A stretch of 64,000 nucleotides of DNA from Tateyamaria sp947503385 (GTDB lineage Bacteria > Pseudomonadota > Alphaproteobacteria > Rhodobacterales > Rhodobacteraceae). Location: positions 310,001 through 374,000 of the forward strand of contig NZ_JBNFZM010000003.1 of the NCBI RefSeq assembly GCF_051195235.1, in the 5' to 3' direction. Shown piece after piece: positions 16,692 through 24,691 of this stretch (the first letter of the stretch is position 1; each line of letters starts with the position of its first letter). Position numbers and translations under genes: made by a program. Under the pieces are notes generated by a model that was not told the DNA's origin, ran no database searches, and saw only the letters and a list, made by a program, of their open reading frames with translations.

Positions 16692-16709
16692 TATCTCGAC
16701 GTCAAGATA
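16692..16709. promoter_or_regulatory. Operator copy 1 for the PecS/MarR-like regulator
   Basis: TATCTCGACGTCAAGATA is an 18-bp palindrome with one mismatch, nearly identical to copy 2. It begins 15 bp upstream of the exporter start codon (16677, minus), so occupancy would block that promoter or its leader. Confidence 0.75.
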
Positions 16710-16717
16710 CTTTGATA

Positions 16718-16735
16718 TATCTTGACGTCAAGATA
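16718..16735. promoter_or_regulatory. Operator copy 2 for the PecS/MarR-like regulator
   Basis: TATCTTGACGTCAAGATA is a perfect 18-bp palindrome, centred 26 bp from copy 1 and 21 bp upstream of the regulator start at 16756. Palindromes of this length and AT-rich ends are typical of MarR-family operators. Two copies explain coordinated repression of both divergent genes. Confidence 0.8.
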
Positions 16736-16755
16736 AAATCGAATATGCAGGTTCC

Positions 16756-17247
16756 ATGGATCACGTGGACCGCATCATCCAGCAGTGGAAAGAAGCCCGG
16801 CCCGATATCGACACCGGCCCTATGGCGACGATCGGGCGGATCGCGCGCCTGTCCGCCCAGCTCCGTTCCGAAATGGAAAAGACGTGGAAGCGTTACGGGC
16901 TGAACGCGGCGAGCTTTGACGTGCTGGCGACATTGCGCCGGTCGGGCAAACCCGAAGGGTTGTCGCCGGGAGAGTTGCTGGAATTGACGATGGTGACGTC
17001 GGGCACGATGACAAATCGCGTGGATCAACTGGTCAAATCAGGGCTGGTTGAGCGGGTGCCGAACCCAAACGACAAGCGGGGGTTTCTGATCCGGCTCACG
17101 CCCACCGGGTTTTCAACGATCGAAACCGCCGTGGGCGAACATGCAGCCACGCAAAAGCGTCTGGTTGCGGGTATCTCGGACAATCAGCGGTCGGAACTGG
17201 ACACCTTACTGCGCGCCTTGGGTGATGCGCTGAACGACGACGGCTAG
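16756..17247 (+). CDS. MarR-family regulator, PecS-like
   Basis: A 163-residue winged-helix dimeric regulator. Its N terminus 'IIQQWKEARPDIDTGPM' carries the extra helix with a Trp followed by RPD, which marks the PecS/UrtR urate-responsive branch of MarR proteins. The DNA-binding part includes 'SFDVLATLRRSG', 'GTMTNRVDQLVKSGLVERV' (recognition helix) and the wing 'PNDKRGFLIRLTPTG' with Asp and Arg conserved. It most likely represses itself and the divergent EamA exporter through the twin palindromes. Ligand identity (urate or xanthine) is inferred from the subfamily, not seen. Confidence 0.9.
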   Translation: MDHVDRIIQQWKEARPDIDTGPMATIGRIARLSAQLRSEMEKTWKRYGLNAASFDVLATLRRSGKPEGLSPGELLELTMVTSGTMTNRVDQLVKSGLVERVPNPNDKRGFLIRLTPTGFSTIETAVGEHAATQKRLVAGISDNQRSELDTLLRALGDALNDDG

Positions 17248-17305
17248 GCGGTGCGCTGGCCTGCGACGACGCTTGACTGCGGTGACAGGGCCGGATCGGC
17301 GCGGA

Positions 17306-18676
17306 TCAATAGGAATACTCCGCGAATATCCGTGTCAGATCGCCGTTCCAGTCGCCGTGATAATGTTCCAGCAGTTCATCCGCCGGGGTCTGCCCGCTTT
17401 CCACGCTTTCCTGAAGCGCGTTCAGAAAGTGGGTCTCGTCCGGGATCATACCACCTGCCCCCGGACGTGCACGGGCCTTGAGGCCCGCATGGCTGATCGC
17501 CACCGCCTGCCGGGCGACCTCGTGCATGTCGATGCCATCAACCCGCGCCTGCAGGCCGTCAACCGACGCCGCAACCCGCAGCGCTTCGCGCTGTTCGGCG
17601 GTCCAGTCTTTGCAAAGGTCCCATGCCGCATCCAGTGCAGTCTGATCGTACATCAGGCCAACCCAAAATGCGGGCAGCGCACATAGCCTGCGCCACGGTC
17701 CGCCATCGGCACCGCGCATTTCGATGTATTTCTTGATCCGCGCTTCGGGGAAGGCGGTGGTCAGGTGGTCCGCCCAATCGCTCAGTTGCGGCGTTTCACC
17801 CGGCAGCGCGGGCAGACGACCGTCGAGGAAATCGCGAAAAGACTGCCCCAACGCGTCGATATATTCCCCATCGCGGTAGACAAAATACATCGGCACATCG
17901 AGCGCATAGTCCACCCAACGTTCAAATCCGAACCCGTCCTCAAAGATAAACGGCACCATGCCCGCCCGCGCGTTGTCGGTGTCGCGCCACACGCGGCTGC
18001 GCCAGCTTTTGTGCCCGTTCACCTTGCCCTCAAAGAAAGGCGAGTTGGCAAACAGAGCCACTGCAACCGGTTGCAAGGCAATCGCCACCCGCAGTTTCTG
18101 CACCATGTCCGCCTCGGACCCGTAGTCGAGGTTCACCTGCACGCAAGCGGTGCGGCGCATCATGCTGCGCCCCATCGTGCCGACCTTGCCCATATAGGCG
18201 TCCATCAGCTTGTAGCGCCCTTTGGGCATCAGCGGCATCTCGTCATGCATCCACGTGGGCGCGGCCCCCAGCCCGATGAACCCCACGCCGATCTCCTTGG
18301 AGATGTCCATCACCTCCTTGAGATGGGCGTTCACCTCGTCACAGGTTTCGTGAATGGTCTCGAGCGGTGCGCCCGACAGCTCCAACGCGCCGCCCGGTTC
18401 AAGCGACACATTGGCCCCGTCTTTTTGCAAACCGATCAGCTTGCCGCCCTCTTCGATTGGCGCCCAGCCATGGCGGTCGCGCAGCGCGCTGAGAACCGCG
18501 TGGATCGACCGGTCGCCCGCGTAGGGCAGTGGTTTCAGGCTGTCGACGCAATAGCCGAATTTCTCGTGCTCGGTGCCGATACGCCAGTCGGCCTTGGGCT
18601 TGCAACCGCTTGCAAGGTATTCGGCCAGCTGGTCGTGATGTTCAATCGGGCCGCCGCCGGACTGGGGGATGGACAT
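17306..18676 (-). CDS. gshA: Glutamate-cysteine ligase, plant/alphaproteobacterial type
   Basis: Catalyses the first step of glutathione synthesis, joining Glu and Cys with ATP. The 456-aa protein has the GCS2 hallmarks 'RIGTEHEKFGY' at about residue 32, 'SLEPGGALELSGAPLETIHET', 'TACVQVNLDYGSEADM', and 'KKYIEMRGADGGPW' near the C-terminal third. This is the redox-regulated plant-type form found in alphaproteobacteria, unrelated in length to enterobacterial GshA. It is last in an apparent minus-strand operon after rsmE and a membrane protein gene (gap 88 bp), and glutathione would feed the GST at 6089. Confidence 0.96.
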   Translation of the reverse strand: MSIPQSGGGPIEHHDQLAEYLASGCKPKADWRIGTEHEKFGYCVDSLKPLPYAGDRSIHAVLSALRDRHGWAPIEEGGKLIGLQKDGANVSLEPGGALELSGAPLETIHETCDEVNAHLKEVMDISKEIGVGFIGLGAAPTWMHDEMPLMPKGRYKLMDAYMGKVGTMGRSMMRRTACVQVNLDYGSEADMVQKLRVAIALQPVAVALFANSPFFEGKVNGHKSWRSRVWRDTDNARAGMVPFIFEDGFGFERWVDYALDVPMYFVYRDGEYIDALGQSFRDFLDGRLPALPGETPQLSDWADHLTTAFPEARIKKYIEMRGADGGPWRRLCALPAFWVGLMYDQTALDAAWDLCKDWTAEQREALRVAASVDGLQARVDGIDMHEVARQAVAISHAGLKARARPGAGGMIPDETHFLNALQESVESGQTPADELLEHYHGDWNGDLTRIFAEYSY

Positions 18677-18764
18677 GGGCTGGCTCCAATCTCTTTGCTG
18701 GCGACTACCGGCTTACAGGGATGGTGCGAATTGCCCGGGGTGTCAATGCGCCCCGTCTGTGCGC

Positions 18765-19301
18765 TCAGGCACGGCCCTGTGGCGCAATCTGCGCAAGATC
18801 GGGTGTCCGCCGCTCCCATATCACCACCGCTTGGTGCGGTTGGGTCTGAAGCTGGCTGAGCATTCGTTCGGTGCGCAGCCCCGGCAGACTGGCGAACGCA
18901 TCAAATAGCGCATCCGACCCGTCCGCGTTCACGGGAATGTGCACATCCGGCAGCCCCTTTTGTTCCAGCAGCCAATGCGCCGGGTGTTGCGTGCCGTCGA
19001 GGGTCAGCCGCGTCATCTCGCGCATGGCCACGGCACCGCCCGTCAGCGGGCCGTAATAGGTGATCTGCCCTTCGATCACCTGCACCGTGCCCACACCCCC
19101 ACCGGGGCCGCGAAAACGTCCGCGCTGAAATCCCACCATGATCAACGCACCCGCCCCCACCAGCACCGCAGGCGCGACGTAGCGCAAAAGCCCCGTGAAA
19201 TCCGCCAGCCACCACAGGCCCAGCACGGCGAGCGCCAAGCCGATCAGCACCTCGCGCCAGCGCCAGATGGCGGCCCGTGCCGCAGGTCGGACAAAGCTCA
19301 T
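18765..19301 (-). CDS. Hypothetical membrane protein between rsmE and gshA
   Basis: A 178-residue protein with an N-terminal basic segment, two close hydrophobic helices (about 16-60: 'VLIGLALAVLGLWWLADF' and 'YVAPAVLVGAGALIMVGF'), then a soluble part rich in strands ('VQVIEGQITYYGPLTGG', 'REMTRLTLDG') ending in 'QAVVIWERRTPD'. The start ATG at 19301 overlaps the rsmE stop (ATGA). No functional domain recognised; the layout of two spans plus a cytosolic PH-like beta domain recalls proteins such as the one at 60873. Conserved placement in an operon is the main support. Confidence 0.8.
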   Translation of the reverse strand: MSFVRPAARAAIWRWREVLIGLALAVLGLWWLADFTGLLRYVAPAVLVGAGALIMVGFQRGRFRGPGGGVGTVQVIEGQITYYGPLTGGAVAMREMTRLTLDGTQHPAHWLLEQKGLPDVHIPVNADGSDALFDAFASLPGLRTERMLSQLQTQPHQAVVIWERRTPDLAQIAPQGRA

Positions 19302-20017
19302 CGCCAGTCTCCCAAGTGCGTTTGCCACAGGGTCAGCGCCGCAACCGCCGCCGTATCGGCCCGCAAAATGCGAGGGCCAAGCGACACGGCATGTGCGCTG
19401 TCCAAGCCCACCAACCGCTTGCGTTCCCGCTCAGAAAAGCCGCCCTCCGGCCCGATCAATATGGCCCATGGGCCTGCTGTCCCGTGCAGGATGGGTGATG
19501 CGCCCACCATGGCTTCGTCACAAAACATGATCTGGCGGCGGCCCAGTTCGGCCAGCGCACGATCCAAGCGCACCATGTCCGCCACCTCTGGCACATAGGT
19601 GCCGCCGCATTGCTCTGCCGCCTCTATGGCGTGGGCCTGCAAGCGGCTTTGCTGGATACGGCCTGCGTTGGTGAATTCGGTCTGCACCGGCACGATGCGA
19701 CGCACGCCCATCTCGGCGGCCTTTTCCACGATGAAATCCGTCCGCGCCTTTTTGATCGGCGCAAAGAGCAGCCACAGGTCTGGCGGCATTTGCAAGGCCC
19801 GCGTCTGTTCGGCGCAGACCAGTGTGCCGCCACGCTTGCCAGCCTCGGTCACGGTGGCGCGCCATTCCCCGTCACGGCTGTTGAACAACAGAACCTGCGC
19901 CCCAATCCCCTGCCGCATCACGCCAAAGAGATAATGCGCCTGCTCCCGCGACAGCGGGACCGATTGCCCCTGCCCCAAAGGGTGCTCTACATAAAGGCGG
20001 ATCTTTGCGTCACTCAT
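19298..20017 (-). CDS. rsmE: 16S rRNA (uracil-1498-N3)-methyltransferase RsmE
   Basis: SPOUT-fold enzyme that methylates U1498 of 16S rRNA using SAM. The 239-aa sequence has the N-terminal PUA-like domain ('IRLYVEHPLGQGQSVPLSREQAHYLF' in part), 'FAPIKKARTDFIVEKAAEMGV', and the knotted SAM site 'ILIGPEGGFSERE...VSLGPRILRADTAAVAAL', which is diagnostic. First gene of the rsmE-membrane protein-gshA operon; divergent from ubiA with only 12 bp between start codons, so their promoters must lie within each other's coding sequence. Confidence 0.96.
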   Translation of the reverse strand: MSDAKIRLYVEHPLGQGQSVPLSREQAHYLFGVMRQGIGAQVLLFNSRDGEWRATVTEAGKRGGTLVCAEQTRALQMPPDLWLLFAPIKKARTDFIVEKAAEMGVRRIVPVQTEFTNAGRIQQSRLQAHAIEAAEQCGGTYVPEVADMVRLDRALAELGRRQIMFCDEAMVGASPILHGTAGPWAILIGPEGGFSERERKRLVGLDSAHAVSLGPRILRADTAAVAALTLWQTHLGDWR

Positions 20018-20029
20018 GAGCCCCTACAT

Positions 20030-20992
20030 ATGACCAACACCCCGCCCGCACCAGAGACGCAAGTGGCAGACGCCGCCCCGGACAACTGGGTCGACACAAT
20101 GGCCCCTGCCGCCACACGCCCTTACCTGCGGCTCAGCCGCGCGGATCGGCCCATCGGGACGTGGCTTCTGTTGCTGCCGTGCTGGTGGGGCCTGACGCTT
20201 GCCATGCTTTATGATCAGAGCGCGCGCTGGGAGGATGCATGGATTGCCATCGGCTGCGGCATCGGCGCGTGGCTGATGCGGGGCGCGGGCTGCACGTGGA
20301 ACGACATCACCGACCGGAATATCGACGGTCAGGTCGCGCGCACCCGGTCGCGGCCCATCCCGTCGGGACAGGTAACAGTGCGCGGCGCGGTGATCTGGAT
20401 GTGCGTGCAGGCGCTGCTGGCCTTTGGCATCCTGCTGACCTTTCACCCGGCGGCGATCCTGCTGGGGGTGCTGGCGCTGGTGCCGGTGGCCATCTACCCC
20501 TTTGCCAAGCGGTTCACATGGTGGCCGCAGGTGTTTCTGGGCCTTGCCTTCAACTGGGGCGCGCTGCTGGCGTGGACGGCGCATCGGGGGCAGCTTGATG
20601 CGCCTGCGGTGCTGCTCTATGCCGCCGGGATTGCGTGGACGCTGTACTACGACACGATCTATGCGCATCAGGATATCGAGGATGACGCCCTGATCGGGGT
20701 CAAGTCCACAGCGCGCCTGTTTGGCGCAAACACACCGCAATGGTTGCGCCGGTTTCTGGTGGCGACGGTCGGCCTGATGGGGCTGGCGGTGATCTTTGCG
20801 GGCACCGAACAGGCGTCGGTTCTGGCGCTTGTCGCTGCCCTCGCGGGTCCGTGGGCGATGGGCTGGCATCTGGCATGGCAGTTGCGCGGCCTCGACATCG
20901 AGAGCCCGGAAAAGTGCATGATCCTGTTTCGGGCCAACCGCGACACCGGCTTTATCCCGCTCATCTTTTTTGTCGGCGCGCTGTTGGTGTGA
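20030..20992 (+). CDS. ubiA: 4-hydroxybenzoate polyprenyltransferase UbiA
   Basis: Inner-membrane enzyme that prenylates 4-hydroxybenzoate in ubiquinone synthesis. The 320-aa protein has about eight hydrophobic helices and both Asp-rich motifs: 'NDITDRNIDGQVARTRSRP' (NDxxDxxxD followed by RTxxRP) and 'DTIYAHQDIEDD' (YAxxDxxxD). The ATG at 20030 follows the rsmE start closely on the other strand. An upstream extension of the frame is antisense to rsmE and not credible as coding. Confidence 0.95.
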   Translation: MTNTPPAPETQVADAAPDNWVDTMAPAATRPYLRLSRADRPIGTWLLLLPCWWGLTLAMLYDQSARWEDAWIAIGCGIGAWLMRGAGCTWNDITDRNIDGQVARTRSRPIPSGQVTVRGAVIWMCVQALLAFGILLTFHPAAILLGVLALVPVAIYPFAKRFTWWPQVFLGLAFNWGALLAWTAHRGQLDAPAVLLYAAGIAWTLYYDTIYAHQDIEDDALIGVKSTARLFGANTPQWLRRFLVATVGLMGLAVIFAGTEQASVLALVAALAGPWAMGWHLAWQLRGLDIESPEKCMILFRANRDTGFIPLIFFVGALLV

Positions 20993-21056
20993 TTGAAACT
21001 CTGGCCTGCCGGGCTTAGACCAAGGGTCTGAGTTGGCCTTTATTGGAAGCAACGGA

Positions 21057-22976
21057 ATGCGTCTGTCGTCACTGTTTCTGATCGCCGCGATTTTTGCCGG
21101 TGCTGCGGTTTTGTCGCTCGTTGCGGCCAACCTGTCCGTCCAACTGATTGAAGAGACCTCTGAGATCGGCGTGCGCGATGCGCTGGACACCGAAGGCATG
21201 ACGTGGGCCGAGGTGCAGGCCGATGGGTTACAGGTCACCCTCGCAGGCCAAGCACCCACCGAAGCGGTGCGCTTTGCCGCCCTGTCGACGGCTGGCACCG
21301 TCGTGGACGCGGCGCGCGTGATTGACGAGATGCAGGTCGAGGCCGCCGCCGCCATCGCCCCGCCACGGTTTTCCGCGGAAATCCTGCGCAACGACGCAGG
21401 CCTGTCCGTCATCGGCCTGATCCCCGCCTCGACCGACCGCGAAGAGGTGGTGGACCGTATCACTGCCATCAGCGGCGATTCCCCCGTGACCGACCTGATC
21501 GAGATTGCCGACTATCCAGCGCCGTCCGGCTGGGACGATGCGCTGGCCTTTGCGCTGACCGCGATGGAGCGGCTGCCGCGCGCCAAAGTGTCGGTCGAGG
21601 CGGGCCGCGTGTCGATCACCGCGATCACCGACAGCGCCGAGGAAAAGGCGCGGCTGGAGGCGCAATTGAACCGCGCCGCGCCGCCCGGATTGCGCGTCGC
21701 ACTGGACATCGCGGCCCCGCGGCCTGTGATCACGCCCTTTACCCTGCGCTTTGTGAAGGACGAAAACGGAACACGCTTTGACGCCTGTTCTGCCGAATCC
21801 GAACGGTCAGAGACCCGGATCATGGGGGCGGCCTTTTCCGCCGGGCTGACCGGGCCGGGCACCTGCACCATCGGCATGGGCGTGCCCAGCCCCAATTGGT
21901 CCACCGCCGTTGTGCAATCCATTGAGGCTGTGAACGCGTTGGGCGGCGGCTCTGTCACCTTTTCGGATGCCGACATTACGCTGATCGCACCCGAAGGCAC
22001 GGTGCAGGGTGAGTTTGACCGGATCGTGGGAGATCTGGAAAACGCGCTGCCCGAGGTGTTCGCACTGTACGCCAAGCTGCCGGAAACCGTGGACCCCAAT
22101 CAGGGCCCACCGGAATTTGTGGCCACGCTCAGCCCCGAGGGGCTGGTGCAGTTGCGCGGCCGCGTGTCGAGCGAGAACCTGCGAACCGTTGCCGAAAGCT
22201 ATGCCAAGGCGGCCTTTGGATCGGACAGCGTCTACACTGGCGCACGTGTGGTCGAGGACCTGCCCGGCGACTGGTCCGTGCGGGTGCTGGCGGGCCTGGG
22301 CGCGCTGGCGGAGTTGTCGAACGGGGCCGTCACAGTGACCCCGGACAGCGTTGTCGTAACCGGCAACACCGGCAACCCCCAAGCCAGTACGACAATCGCG
22401 TCCCTGTTGGCCGCCCGGCTGGGCGAGGCCGAAGGTTTCGATATCAACGTGACCTATCAGGAAAAGCTGGACCCGGTCGCAGCCCTGCCGACGCCCGACG
22501 AATGCGAGGCCGAGATTGCCGAAATCGTGGCGTCGTCCAAGATCACCTTTGAGCCCGGAAGCGCCACCATCGACACCAGCGCCTTGGGCACCATGGACGA
22601 CATCGCCGAAGTGCTGCGCCAGTGCGGCGATCTGCGCCTTGAGATTCAAGGCCACACCGACAGTCAGGGCCGCGAAGAGATGAACCTGAACCTCAGCCAA
22701 GCGCGGGCCCAATCGGTCCTGAACGAATTGCGCGCACGGCGTGTTCTAACCTCGACCTTTTCCGCCAAGGGCTATGGCGAAAGCGACCCCATCGCCGAGA
22801 ACGACAGCGAAGAGGGCCGCGAAGCCAACAGGCGCATCGAGTTTCGCCTGATCCGTCCCAAACCCTCTGCGCCGGAGGGTGAAACAACGCTGGAAACCCT
22901 CGCCGGATCAGGCAATACAGAGGAGACGGCCGAACCGGCCACAGAGGAGGAGGCCCAGAGCGATGAGCAGAACTGA
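21057..22976 (+). CDS. OmpA-family protein with N-terminal membrane anchor and BON-like repeats
   Basis: A 639-residue envelope protein. Residues 1-30 form a single hydrophobic signal anchor, followed by several beta-alpha repeats that read like BON domains ('VTLAGQAPTEAVRFAALS', 'LSVIGLIPASTDREEVVDR', 'VQLRGRVSSENLRTVAESY', 'VVVTGNTGNPQASTTIAS'). A C-terminal OmpA domain binds peptidoglycan: 'ITFEPGSATIDTSALGTMDD', 'LEIQGHTDSQGREEMNLNLS' and 'NRRIEFRLI'. An acidic Glu-rich tail ends the protein. The anchor-BON-OmpA order resembles mycobacterial ArfA/OmpATb. It overlaps the next gene by 14 bases. Confidence 0.88.
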   Translation: MRLSSLFLIAAIFAGAAVLSLVAANLSVQLIEETSEIGVRDALDTEGMTWAEVQADGLQVTLAGQAPTEAVRFAALSTAGTVVDAARVIDEMQVEAAAAIAPPRFSAEILRNDAGLSVIGLIPASTDREEVVDRITAISGDSPVTDLIEIADYPAPSGWDDALAFALTAMERLPRAKVSVEAGRVSITAITDSAEEKARLEAQLNRAAPPGLRVALDIAAPRPVITPFTLRFVKDENGTRFDACSAESERSETRIMGAAFSAGLTGPGTCTIGMGVPSPNWSTAVVQSIEAVNALGGGSVTFSDADITLIAPEGTVQGEFDRIVGDLENALPEVFALYAKLPETVDPNQGPPEFVATLSPEGLVQLRGRVSSENLRTVAESYAKAAFGSDSVYTGARVVEDLPGDWSVRVLAGLGALAELSNGAVTVTPDSVVVTGNTGNPQASTTIASLLAARLGEAEGFDINVTYQEKLDPVAALPTPDECEAEIAEIVASSKITFEPGSATIDTSALGTMDDIAEVLRQCGDLRLEIQGHTDSQGREEMNLNLSQARAQSVLNELRARRVLTSTFSAKGYGESDPIAENDSEEGREANRRIEFRLIRPKPSAPEGETTLETLAGSGNTEETAEPATEEEAQSDEQN

Positions 22977-23289
22977 GTTTGTCATTGCAACAGCCATCAT
23001 CCTGTTCGTGGCGTTTTGCCTTGGCTGGTTCGCCAATTGGCTAATCCACCGTTTTACCCGCGTGGCCGCCGGTGACGTGGCAGAACTGGACCGGATGAGC
23101 CAGGAACTGCACGAAGCCGAAGAAACCCGCGATCAGGCGATCACGTACCTGCAACAGCGCGAGGCGGAGCTGACCAACCAGCTGCAACAAACCGAGGCTG
23201 AACTGCGCGCCGCGATGGACGGTCTGCGCGATGCGCGCCACGAGGCCGAAGAGCTGCGCGCCTGGATCGACCGCCAGCGTACGGGCTGA
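22963..23289 (+). CDS. Membrane-anchored coiled-coil protein, hypothetical
   Basis: A 108-residue protein with one N-terminal transmembrane helix ('FVIATAIILFVAFCLGWFA') and a long charged coiled coil ('ELDRMSQELHEAEETRDQ', 'LQQREAELTNQLQQTEAEL'). The start at 22963 lies inside the end of the OmpA-family gene (14-bp overlap), so the two are probably made together and may act together at the envelope. No named domain. Confidence 0.85.
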   Translation: MSRTEFVIATAIILFVAFCLGWFANWLIHRFTRVAAGDVAELDRMSQELHEAEETRDQAITYLQQREAELTNQLQQTEAELRAAMDGLRDARHEAEELRAWIDRQRTG

Positions 23290-23292
23290 GCC

Positions 23293-23733
23293 CTACCAGC
23301 GCTTCAGCGCGTCCTCATCCTCGTCCCGAGCAGCCACCCACGCCTCGCCGTCACCGGTCACTTCGCGTTTCCAGAACGGCGCGCGGGATTTGAGGTAGTC
23401 CATCAGGAACTCCGCCGCCTCGAACGCATCCTTGCGGTGGCGGGCGGCGGTGGCGACCATCATGATCTGCTCGCCCACCGTGAGCGTGCCGTGCCGGTGG
23501 ATCACCAGCGCATCCTCAAGCGACCATCGGTCCATCGCCTGCTGCGCAATGTCGGTCAATGCGCGTTCGGTCATGCCGGGATAATGCTCGATCTCCATCG
23601 CTTGCAGCCCACCTGACACGTCCCGCACCACGCCCGTAAAGGTTACGACCGCGCCAGAGTGCGATTGCGCCGACGCAAATCGGGCGGCCTCATCGCCAAG
23701 GTCGAACGGTGCGGTCTGGACAGCGATGCGCAT
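23293..23733 (-). CDS. moaE: Molybdopterin synthase catalytic subunit MoaE
   Basis: Large subunit of the heterotetrameric MPT synthase that inserts two sulfurs from MoaD thiocarboxylate into cyclic pyranopterin monophosphate. The 146-aa protein shows 'GAVVTFTGVVRD', 'MEIEHYPGMTE', 'VIHRHGTLTVGE', 'ARHRKDAFEAAEFLMDYLKSRAPFWKRE' (in part, containing the catalytic Lys of 'KxxAPFWK') and 'WVAARDEDEDAL'. It follows moaD with a three-base gap at the end of the uvrC-pgsA-moaD-moaE run. Confidence 0.96.
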   Translation of the reverse strand: MRIAVQTAPFDLGDEAARFASAQSHSGAVVTFTGVVRDVSGGLQAMEIEHYPGMTERALTDIAQQAMDRWSLEDALVIHRHGTLTVGEQIMMVATAARHRKDAFEAAEFLMDYLKSRAPFWKREVTGDGEAWVAARDEDEDALKRW

Positions 23734-23736
23734 CGG

Positions 23737-23982
23737 TCAGCCGCCAGTCATAGGCGGAAAGAACGCCACTTCGCGCACGCCATCAAGCGGCGCATCAAAA
23801 TCGGCCAGTTCCTGATCAATGGCCACACGCAGGGCACTGACGTCTTCGAACGCGGCGGCATAGCGGTCTTCCCGCGCGCGCAACTCATTGACGAGATCCA
23901 TGACCGTGGCGGCACTGCTGTCGACACGTTCCTTTGGGATACCGATCCGCTCGCGCACCCAAGCAAAATAGAGGACGTCCAT
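23737..23982 (-). CDS. moaD: Molybdopterin synthase sulfur carrier subunit MoaD
   Basis: An 81-residue ubiquitin-fold protein beginning 'MDVLYFAWVRERIG' and ending with the required Gly-Gly ('FFPPMTGG') that becomes a thiocarboxylate after activation by MoeB. It is four bases from pgsA upstream and three from moaE downstream, so the molybdenum cofactor genes are translated from one message with pgsA and probably uvrC. Confidence 0.95.
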   Translation of the reverse strand: MDVLYFAWVRERIGIPKERVDSSAATVMDLVNELRAREDRYAAAFEDVSALRVAIDQELADFDAPLDGVREVAFFPPMTGG

Positions 23983-23986
23983 GCTG

Positions 23987-24646
23987 TTACCCTTTCAGAT
24001 ACGGCATTGCCTTGCGAAAGTAATCATAGCCCGTGATCATCGTCAGCGCCGCTGCAATCCACAAGAGCCACAGACCGATCCGGCCCGACCATTCGGCGCC
24101 GGCCAGTTTCCAGCCAAGGCCTTGCAGGTCCGGTTCCTCGCCGCGCAGGATCGCCGCCACAAGCTCGTCATCCATCCCCCAGACCGACATGCCAAAGTAG
24201 TGTTCGAACACGCCTTGGGAAAACAGGACAGCGATAGCGACCATCTGCAACGTCGTTTTCCATTTGGCCAATGGCGTGACCTTGAGCGTACCGGCCGTAT
24301 CCCCCAGAAACTCGCGCAGGCCCGACACGAACACTTCGCGAAAGAGGATCATCGTGGCGGGCAACACCAGCCATGGCGACCAGCTGGAAAAGCCGATGAT
24401 GACCATCAGCGCGATCACGACCATCGCCTTGTCCGCGATCGGGTCAAGCATGGTGCCCAGCTTGGTTTGCTGGCCCCACGCGCGGGCAAGATAGCCGTCA
24501 AACCAGTCGGTGATGGCCGCACCGATAAACAGGACCACCGCCAGAATGTCCGCATAAGGCCGCGTGAAGTAAAGAAACATGACCGCGACCAGAGGGGCTG
24601 CCAAGAGCCGCAATGTGGTCAGGAGGTTTGGAATATTCCACGTCAT
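23987..24646 (-). CDS. pgsA: CDP-diacylglycerol-glycerol-3-phosphate 3-phosphatidyltransferase
   Basis: Membrane enzyme for the first committed step of phosphatidylglycerol synthesis. The CDP-alcohol phosphotransferase signature DGxxAR-x8-G-x3-D-x3-D is intact in 'DGYLARAWGQQTKLGTMLDP' followed by IAD. 219 aa with five or six hydrophobic helices from the ATG at 24646 ('MTWNIPNLLTTLRLLAAP', the typical start); the in-frame ATG at 24688 is less likely. Between uvrC (45-bp gap) and moaD (4-bp gap). Confidence 0.96.
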   Translation of the reverse strand: MTWNIPNLLTTLRLLAAPLVAVMFLYFTRPYADILAVVLFIGAAITDWFDGYLARAWGQQTKLGTMLDPIADKAMVVIALMVIIGFSSWSPWLVLPATMILFREVFVSGLREFLGDTAGTLKVTPLAKWKTTLQMVAIAVLFSQGVFEHYFGMSVWGMDDELVAAILRGEEPDLQGLGWKLAGAEWSGRIGLWLLWIAAALTMITGYDYFRKAMPYLKG

Positions 24647-24691
24647 GCGGTCATCTCTATCCCGAAGCGTTGGCGGCTGGAAGGGCACCGC

